A stretch of 64,000 nt of DNA from Gongronella butleri (lineage: Eukaryota > Mucoromycota > Mucoromycetes > Mucorales > Cunninghamellaceae): NCBI GenBank assembly GCA_025201375.1, contig JAIWZP010000007.1, forward strand, positions 868,001 through 932,000. The letters run 5' to 3'. The position numbers and the translations under genes are program-made. This document shows, one piece after another, positions 58,126 through 64,000 of this stretch; within the stretch, counting starts at the first letter, position 1, and the number at the start of each line of letters is the position of its first letter. The notes under the pieces were generated by a model, which saw only the letters and a list, made by a program, of their open reading frames with translations, did no database searches and was not told where the DNA came from.

Positions 58126-59137
58126 CAGTAGATTATGGATATATCGGTTTCAAAAATTTTCGATTTTTTTGCTGCCGATATACAAAAAGCCTGCCAAATG
58201 CCGATATAGTGAGCGGATTTTTCTAGGTTTTTCGTCTTTTATATGTGAAGAATATGGGGTAGCTTTTGAGCAAAAAAGGGTGAAAAAGATAGAGACGTTA
58301 AGAATAACGAGAATGAAGTACCGTAAGTCTTTTATTAAAATGAAAAGATCTCGATATTTATACAAAAATGAAAAATGCCTAGACGGATAGGCTAGATGCG
58401 CAGACGCGTAAAATGAAGCTGTCGCGGCGTCTGAATAAGGAAACAGGGGCGTGAGACCAAGACATGGCCGCGCAGATCTCAAACAAAACGTTATGCCCAT
58501 CCCAGTGGATTCAAACATGCCAATGCTTGCAAGCACCGTGTTGTTTCACTTGGTGCGCAAGTGCGAGAAACATAATGGTTCGAGTCGTGTGTGTCAACAT
58601 GCAATGTTTGGCACGGAGAAGCCATTTTTTTTCTTTTGTTTCTCAAAAGGCATTGATCACTTAGTGATCAAAGCAGGCTATGAAACCGTGAGGGTGTGTT
58701 TCTACTTAAGCATCTGAGACAATGTGATGATGCGTACAGAGACCGAGATGGAGGAAGATGCGCATTCTTCCAAAAGCATGAAAAAGCGGTAAAAGGAGAT
58801 GACCAGCCGACAGCGGGCTTTTGTGACGAGCAGAGCGGGAGCATTACCCAATTGGGCAATGCCCGCTTAGAGGAGCGGCATGAGAAAGATCCAATTGCGG
58901 CAACAAGTCAGCATTTTAATTCTTTGATCGCTGCTTGCACTCGCATTGACGCGTTGAGCGCGTTTAAGACGCGCTTATGCTTTCTTTCGTTGACAGACCA
59001 AGCGTCTGTTAGGCTTTTCTTATTAAATCAAGCTCTGTAAAGCAGGCAAATACAACAATATGTAGACCATTTTTTGAAGGCTGCCGATATAGCGAGGAAA
59101 ACCGATATAGCAGAGCCGATATATCCAGAATCTACTG
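58126..59137. mobile_element. 1012-bp non-autonomous TA-flanked element (pogo/Fot1-like ends) inside the transposase gene
   Basis: Left end CAGTAGATTATGG and right end (complement) CAGTAGATTCTGG form terminal inverted repeats, with TA at 58124-58125 and 59138-59139. Subterminal TATATCGG motifs resemble those of the 199-bp element at 1678-1876. No intact transposase is encoded; the small open frames have no recognisable domain. It lies inside the chromodomain coding sequence of the transposase. Removing it together with one TA restores the frame. Confidence 0.85.
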
Positions 59138-60503
59138 TATTATATCTATTATCATATCCTATCCATTTTACTTTGTATTCAATGCCATTAGAGGTACAAC
59201 GATGTTCAATTATCCTCTCCACCTCATAGCTATTGTCGCCGTCATTATCTTGCATTATTATCTCTTCAGTCTCAATATTATTATTATTTATCTCTTCTTG
59301 TGCTAAGGATTCATCGATAGTAAGGCTAAAAAGCTGTTGTTGTATTATCTCTATCTTCTCTTTATGTGCACGCCTATCAGCAATACTTAAAATATCAACG
59401 ACATCATAAATAGAACTTGTAGAAGCAGCACCGCCATAAAAATCAAAATCTTTATGCATCCAAAACGTATGATGGTCTGTGTGTTGAAGTCGCCCCATAG
59501 CTATAAACTTTTTCATGTTGCTTAGCACGCATGCCAACTTGAATTGAACTGTAAAAACTGCATCATCAGACACGCGGATCACAGACTTGCCATTAAAACG
59601 ATGAAAAAGGTGACCAAGCTCTCCAAAGCGAGATTCAATTGATGATCTAAACCCACCAAGTAGCTGGTTATATGCAATTTCTTCTGCGCTAAGATTCACA
59701 CCTTTTGATTTTCTTATAGGAGTTACAAAGCTCTCTATTTGAAGGTGGGGGTTCATGCGTATTATGCGATCTCTGAATAAAGTATAACCTCCATCCACGC
59801 AAACGACATCAAAACGACTTATTTTATTAGACAAATCCATTGCAACCAGCATCGATCCATCGTTGTTTGTAGCACAAGGTGCTGCTGCTGATACAAATAA
59901 TATCATTCCATTAATGTCCATGCCTACTTGTGTCCGAAAACCGGCTCTTTTTAATTTGTATGAATAATAATCTGCTCTTGATGTCGCATTTATATACGTA
60001 GCTCGCGAATCATGGCCATCGATCAACATAGTAACATGCTTAAACTCATTAGGATTCATCTCTCGCGCAAGCATTACCCTAATTTTTATATTTGAAAACA
60101 TCTTCGCAAGGCAGTCATCCAAGGCGCCGTTTAACCATTCCAGTTGCTTTTTATAAAACACTTTATAAATAGCATTAAAACTGCTCTTTGGTATAAATTG
60201 CCCCATTTTTTGATCCATAGAGACCCCGGTCAGTAGTTGGTACAAGACCAACAGCCCTTTCTCCACGCCACGATATGGTCCAGGATATTCTCGTTTGCTA
60301 AATAAGACGGTTAAAAAGAAGTACACAGGCATGTAGCCCAAATGCTCAAGCACATAGTTCTTTACAATCTCAATTCCAACAATTCCTTTATTTTCAGATC
60401 GATGATTCATTGTATTTTCTACAACAGGCCAGTCCTCATTCATAAATGTCCAATGTGTTGTAACTAAATGTTGAAATAGCTGTCTTAAATTATCGCTCAT
60501 CAT
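59028..60503 (-). CDS. DDE transposase (DDE_Tnp_4/Harbinger-like) with chromodomain, interrupted at its end
   Basis: The present frame gives 491 residues. The DDE triad is visible as D162 (LIDGHDSR), D237 (VVCVDGGYTLF) and E290 (FRSSIESRFGELG). The spacing and the G-Y and R-E-FG motifs fit the DDE_Tnp_4 (PIF/Harbinger-type) fold. A chromodomain starts at about 426 (YEVERIIEHR, then EYKVKWIGYDNRYN). From residue 456 the present frame reads into the inserted 1012-bp element and ends in 36 residues that it encodes. Without the element the frame continues N-K-W-L-P and stops at TAA 58043-58041, giving 482 residues with a complete chromodomain. Chromodomains can steer integration to marked chromatin, as in chromoviruses. 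A fusion to this transposase class is unusual to my knowledge. Confidence 0.75.
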   Translation of the reverse strand: MMSDNLRQLFQHLVTTHWTFMNEDWPVVENTMNHRSENKGIVGIEIVKNYVLEHLGYMPVYFFLTVLFSKREYPGPYRGVEKGLLVLYQLLTGVSMDQKMGQFIPKSSFNAIYKVFYKKQLEWLNGALDDCLAKMFSNIKIRVMLAREMNPNEFKHVTMLIDGHDSRATYINATSRADYYSYKLKRAGFRTQVGMDINGMILFVSAAAPCATNNDGSMLVAMDLSNKISRFDVVCVDGGYTLFRDRIIRMNPHLQIESFVTPIRKSKGVNLSAEEIAYNQLLGGFRSSIESRFGELGHLFHRFNGKSVIRVSDDAVFTVQFKLACVLSNMKKFIAMGRLQHTDHHTFWMHKDFDFYGGAASTSSIYDVVDILSIADRRAHKEKIEIIQQQLFSLTIDESLAQEEINNNNIETEEIIMQDNDGDNSYEVERIIEHRCTSNGIEYKVKWIGYDNRYNTVDSGYIGSAISVFLAISAAFKKWSTYCCICLLYRA

Positions 60504-60656
60504 ATTTACTTGTCTTTTTTATAATAAATATGCATTCAAATAAAAGGCCGTTTTAAAAGTGGTCACGTGACACAAAATTTATGTGAAGAGCATTGTATAT
60601 TGAAATACAATAACAGACAGATTTTTTGCGCGGTCGTCTAATTCTTCTCCAATACT
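60504..60656. promoter_or_regulatory. Bidirectional promoter of the two-gene element
   Basis: Only 153 bp separate the two start codons. The stretch is AT-rich, with TATAATAAATATG near 60520-60532 and TATATTG near 60595. Divergent transcription is inferred. Confidence 0.45.
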
Positions 60657-62099
60657 ATGACTAACACTGTGAACACCTTTTTTTATGAACATGCCCAATA
60701 TCTCAATGATCTTTATGGCATTGACTACACTGAAAATTATGACAAATTTTATGGATGGACGGATTTTACGAGCATGTTTGTCGACAGCATTATGTTATGG
60801 TGCGCCGTGGATTATGAGTGCGACCCCGCCAAAAAGATCAAGTATTTTATAGGCATCATAAAGTCTACCCTCAATGATGTCTTTGCAAAAGATCAATTTC
60901 GCATGAAATTTGTCAGAAAAGGCAAATGGATCAGCTTTGACGATAAATCAGAGCAACTTGAGATGCGTCAGTCATGGGAAACAGTCGGGTATCTTGGTGT
61001 CAATATTACATTTCATAATATTAACTTTGTAGATGTCTTGCATTCAATGCGACAAGCTCTTGAGATGCTGCATGGTAATAGTATCATCTTACGGAGCATT
61101 GATGTGACAGTGGACTGTGCGCGTATTTCAACTCGTGAAATTATCGAAAAATACGTTTTGTCACACAATCTCGCAACTAAATCTGATATCGTAAATGACC
61201 GACGAAGTACTGGCGACAATTGCATTTCTTACCTTGGAAAGTCGGCTCAATTGAACAATGCAAATACACGTACCAAAATATACAATAAGTTTATTCAAGC
61301 TTTGGAAAGCTCCCAAGTATTTCAACACCTTGGATCGCGACTGAGTCATCTTGTAGCAGATAGTGACACATCTTATATGGCTAAATTGAAACGATTTTTA
61401 GATGCTGGCTTCACTAGAATTGAGCTGTCTGTTTACGGAAGCACACTCTTTGCACCCATTTCGTACGAGGATGCAATGAATGACTTATTGCAAAATCTGG
61501 CTACATGTCCTACGTTTAAGGTGTCGTTGTTTGAGCAATGGCATAAAGTTGTCGACAGGCTTTCTCAAGTCCTTGCTGTGTACATTGAGGAAACAGGGAC
61601 ATTTGCTTATTGTCATTGGTGGAATTCTCTTACAAAGCAAATGCAGGGACTTTGCAAACAGCAGGTTAAATTGGACGATATTGAATGCCTATTGGCGAAT
61701 TTCAGCTTCAGTAGTGACAGGGTTATTCATTGTTTTCATCTAGAGACTGTTGCTGAAAGCGCCTTCTCTTACAAAATAACTAAGCATGAACGCTACCAGA
61801 GAGCCACAGGCTGCACATCAATGACGATGGTGCCAGGGCTGTCCAATTCACTGTTTCCTTCTCGTAGTCGACTTCAAATAAATGACATTCTGTTTGCAGA
61901 CGTTGGCCTCGATATAGGGTTGTCTATCGAGAGTCTCGCTCGAAATCTCGATGGTCTCGAAGCGTATTCGAGACAATCGAGAAGCCTGCGATCTCGATTG
62001 TCTCGATTGAAATCAATTTGGATCTCGCTCGAAATCTTGATAAATCTCGAAAAAAAAAATTCGAGAGGATCGAGCGAGACAATCGAGAATCTCGATTGA
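60657..62099 (+). CDS. Rep-like protein of the two-gene element, truncated by hAT insertion
   Basis: The frame is 480 codons, of which about 419 are native. The remainder (from 61915) is read from the hAT terminal repeats and is not original. The middle region shows LRSIDVTVDC (D149, D153), then GDNCISYLGK (about 187-195), TRTKIYNKF (204-212) and TRIELSVYG (253-261). This order, with acidic residues in a beta strand, a GxxxYxG-like strand, an R-x-Y-x-K motif and an R-x-E-x strand, recalls the Rep_trans family of plasmid and phage replication initiators. The resemblance is by motif order only. No HUH motif is obvious. It could equally be an accessory DNA-binding protein of the transposon. The hAT insertion removed its C-terminus. 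Confidence 0.6.
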   Translation: MTNTVNTFFYEHAQYLNDLYGIDYTENYDKFYGWTDFTSMFVDSIMLWCAVDYECDPAKKIKYFIGIIKSTLNDVFAKDQFRMKFVRKGKWISFDDKSEQLEMRQSWETVGYLGVNITFHNINFVDVLHSMRQALEMLHGNSIILRSIDVTVDCARISTREIIEKYVLSHNLATKSDIVNDRRSTGDNCISYLGKSAQLNNANTRTKIYNKFIQALESSQVFQHLGSRLSHLVADSDTSYMAKLKRFLDAGFTRIELSVYGSTLFAPISYEDAMNDLLQNLATCPTFKVSLFEQWHKVVDRLSQVLAVYIEETGTFAYCHWWNSLTKQMQGLCKQQVKLDDIECLLANFSFSSDRVIHCFHLETVAESAFSYKITKHERYQRATGCTSMTMVPGLSNSLFPSRSRLQINDILFADVGLDIGLSIESLARNLDGLEAYSRQSRSLRSRLSRLKSIWISLEILINLEKKNSRGSSETIENLD

Positions 62100-62125
62100 T
62101 CTCGATTGATCTCGATATCTCGATA
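61915..62125. repeat. hAT subterminal CTCGAT/ATCGAG repeat cluster (right)
   Basis: Mirror copy of the 600-810 cluster, with many CTCGA/TCGAG hexamers in both orientations. These are likely transposase-binding sites. Confidence 0.7.
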
Positions 62126-62327
62126 TGTTTTTATCATACTGTACAGTACGGTACAGTAGGCTTATTTACAGTAGTACTGCCGCCAACCTTGTGCCGGTCA
62201 CTTTTTTTATGTGGCAACATGCCATCTTTCTTTTTATTGATTGAATTCATAATATGATATTGCATGAATTTACTGCAAGAAAAAAAATAGGGCTAAGGTA
62301 TAATAATTCAAGATAAAAAAAATAGCG

Positions 62328-64000
62328 TCATTCGTCAGCATCATCATCATCTTCCGATGACGACGACGACGCGTCCTCGTAGTCTTCATCATCATCGGAG
62401 ATGTGTTGTTCGTAAGGGTCGCGCTGTTGTTTTTGCAACGCTGCCGTCAGATCATCTCCATTGAGAAATCGTGTCCAGTATGAGGCCAGTAGCTGCTTTT
62501 TTGCATTTTCAGGCAAAATTCTGTTTCTCTGAGGCGTTCCCATCATGACGCGCGCTCTTGAAAACATGCGCTCTGAGGACGTGGATGTCGCCGGAATGCC
62601 TATGTAATCTTGAGCCATGTTTGCCAATCGTGGCCAACGTTGAGCGTGTTGTTTCCAGAATACAAGTGGGTAGTTTTCTCGGTCCCCACCGGGCACGCGC
62701 TCCATGTCAGGACGTGGTTCAGCCACGTATTCCTCCAGGTTGTCCTTTTGAGGCACAGGAACCTTTGGGTAATGGTGGCGTTTCAGAAGGTTTTTGATCA
62801 CCTTGCGTTTTTTAGCTGCCATAGGCGCCAATGATGCTGCAGAAGATGAGGTGGATGATCCTGAAGCACCGCCGCCACCAGGCGCATAGTTCGCATGCCA
62901 AACGTCCATCACCTTGGTCTTGCACAAAGATGCGTAATCAATCCAAGACGGATCTTCGTCCCAGTACCCAAAACGTTGGCGGGGCTCGATCGTTGTTGCC
63001 ACGGAATACACACTAGTCAAATCGGTCTTCTCGTAATATTCTGTAAGCTTCAACCAAGCTTGGTGCGCAGCGTGTCTTATGTCGGGATGGTAAATCTTGG
63101 TTTTTTGCCGCGCTTGACCGTCGCCGCCATTAGATCCATCATTCGTTTCGTGACCGTCGTCTTGGCCGGGCCGGAATGCATGTTCAAGAATGGCCAGCAG
63201 GTCATTAAAAACAGGTATCACCGTCACAATGGAAGGATAAGACACGGATGATGAGACATACGCTGTTGCGCGCGCAAAGCCCCGCAGGAGGTTCTTGAGT
63301 GTCATGATGTGGTCCCATTCGCCTTCCGTCAACAGGTACTTGGAAAGACCTGGATCGTGGCGCAGCATGGCCTCAATCGCCAGTCGGCACTCTATAGCGC
63401 GCTTCATCATGGCGTAGGTGGATCCCCATCTTGTACGAACGTCCATTATTAGTTGGCGAACTGGCTGATCCAAGTATTCCACCTTGTGGCATTGATTGTA
63501 GCGCCCTTTTCGTAAAGGACTCGCGCTATTACAGTATAAAGAAAAAAATAAGCAAAAAATCCAAATTCGCCGTTGTTGCGCGTCGAACCCCTCTTTTTTT
63601 TTTTTACTGTATCTTACCGTATTTGCACAATTCCTTCTCGAAGTTTTTTGAGCGCACTCGCAGGGCTCTCGTCCACAATGCCGTCCATGGTATTTTCATT
63701 TTGCTGATGATCTACCCGACTGTTGCTGTTGGCAGTCTCATCGACCGCAGCGATACCCAGGCCATCGGCCGCCAAGAATGTTTGAACGGCAAGGTTGATA
63801 ACATGCGCCATGCACGGCACATGTGCCTCCTTGGCGTTGATTGGATAGCTAAAACAACGGAAATCGCCGTTAAAAATCAAAAAGAGCGAGCAACGAGTTT
63901 TTTTACCTCCATTTTCCCGTTGTCTCCAACTCCAACTCCTTCATCATTCGCACATTTGCAAAGGCATTGTCAGTCGTGATGCTAATGACTTTGCTTTCCA
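62328..64000 (-). CDS. hAT transposase (5' end outside window)
   Basis: Visible exons in coding order are the end of one exon down to 63907, then 63848-63618 and 63525-62328, with GT-AG introns in matching phase. The exon open at the window edge starts with ISITTDN, the hAT motif that holds a catalytic Asp. HVPCMAHVINLAVQTFL and DVRTRWGSTYAM follow, both typical of hAT transposases. The C-terminal dimerisation domain (PLVFWKQHAQRWPRLANMA, then SSERMFSRA) and an acidic Asp/Glu/Ser tail end the protein. No frameshift or stop is seen in the visible part, so this copy could be active. The left copy at 3-392 encodes the same C-terminus. Confidence 0.88.

Larger units (their letters stand above)
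58041..61914. mobile_element. Two-gene DNA element: chromodomain DDE transposase plus Rep-like protein
   Basis: A divergent gene pair with 153 bp between starts sits between the hAT copy and unassigned DNA. The left gene (minus) is a DDE transposase with a chromodomain. The right gene (plus) has motifs reminiscent of replication initiators. Base composition is clearly more AT-rich than in the housekeeping genes, with ATA and TTA codons common, consistent with foreign or mobile origin. The right limit given here is the hAT insertion point, so the element really extends past the hAT copy. The left limit given is the restored stop of the transposase. Terminal repeats are not seen. Confidence 0.55.
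61915..64000 (-). mobile_element. hAT transposon, right copy (open at window edge)
   Basis: The 3' end at 61915 begins TAGGGTTGTC, with subterminal CTCGAT repeats to about 62125. 62328 onward encodes the transposase on the minus strand. The first 805 bp match the left copy in reverse complement. The flank at 61907-61914 is CCTCGATA, the candidate 8-bp target duplication; its partner would lie beyond 64000. The element interrupts the Rep-like gene. Confidence 0.88.

Noticed and set aside
1..64000. CRISPR array, bacterial operon or phage signals
   Set aside because: The sequence is intron-rich and eukaryotic. The repeats are inverted or dispersed transposon ends, with no regular direct-repeat and spacer pattern.

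Overview
This is a eukaryotic, almost certainly fungal, nuclear segment. The genes carry short GT-AG introns with 5' splice sites such as GTAAG and GTATG. They include fungal-type Kin1/Kin2 kinase, HOY1/TRF2-type homeodomain, ERV25, arrestin (ART) and PEX23/30-type peroxin genes. Retention of a TONSL/TONSOKU-like gene and a dynactin p22/p24 subunit, together with Mucorales-like gene content, suggests an early-diverging (Mucoromycota-like) fungus. That placement is inference. Introns and untranslated regions are full of long A or T homopolymers, and the motif ACGCGT is strikingly common.

Layout. 1-810 is the 3' end of a hAT transposon, and 61915-64000 holds a near-identical copy in the opposite orientation. 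811-3312 is a transposon graveyard: a 199-bp TA-flanked MITE, an AAGCTT-rich block and a 1-kb foldback Tc1-like element. 3799-9905 holds ERV25 (+), a class V aminotransferase (-) and a Kin1-like kinase (+). 9906-12739 is repeat family B plus unassigned DNA. 12740-17833 holds RPL2 (-), a CINP-like gene (+) and ELP2 (-). 18355-29901 holds a hypothetical ORF, a HOY1-type homeodomain gene (-), an alpha-arrestin (-), dynactin p22/p24 (-) and a TONSL-like gene (+). 30750-31753 is a 2-Cys peroxiredoxin. 31754-40740 is a repeat-rich interval built around two duplicated F-box genes, the first broken by one in-frame TGA. 41011-45633 holds alpha-tubulin and an unrecognised protein with two Cys-rich modules. 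45817-48578 is a 2.76-kb palindrome. 49047-56865 holds NUF2 (-), an F-box-like ORF (-), RPA49 (+), a PEX23/30-type peroxin (+) and an unrecognised ORF (-). 56866-64000 is a nested set of mobile elements.

The housekeeping genes are closely packed, with divergent starts 155 to 443 bp apart and convergent 3' ends roughly 110 to 145 bp apart. They are broken up by islands of repeats. The genes belong to separate cell processes: secretory traffic, translation, tRNA modification, chromosome segregation, replication repair, Pol I transcription and peroxisomes. There is no metabolic cluster.

The most unusual part is the right end. A DDE transposase with a C-terminal chromodomain is divergently paired, across a 153-bp intergenic region, with a protein whose motif order recalls Rep_trans-type replication initiators. 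The transposase chromodomain is split by a 1012-bp TA-flanked element, and taking that element out restores the reading frame. The partner protein is cut at its C-terminus by the hAT insertion. Other items of note are a TPR-UBL-LRR TONSL-like protein without ankyrin repeats, very long near-identical inverted repeats, and a GC-AG intron in NUF2.
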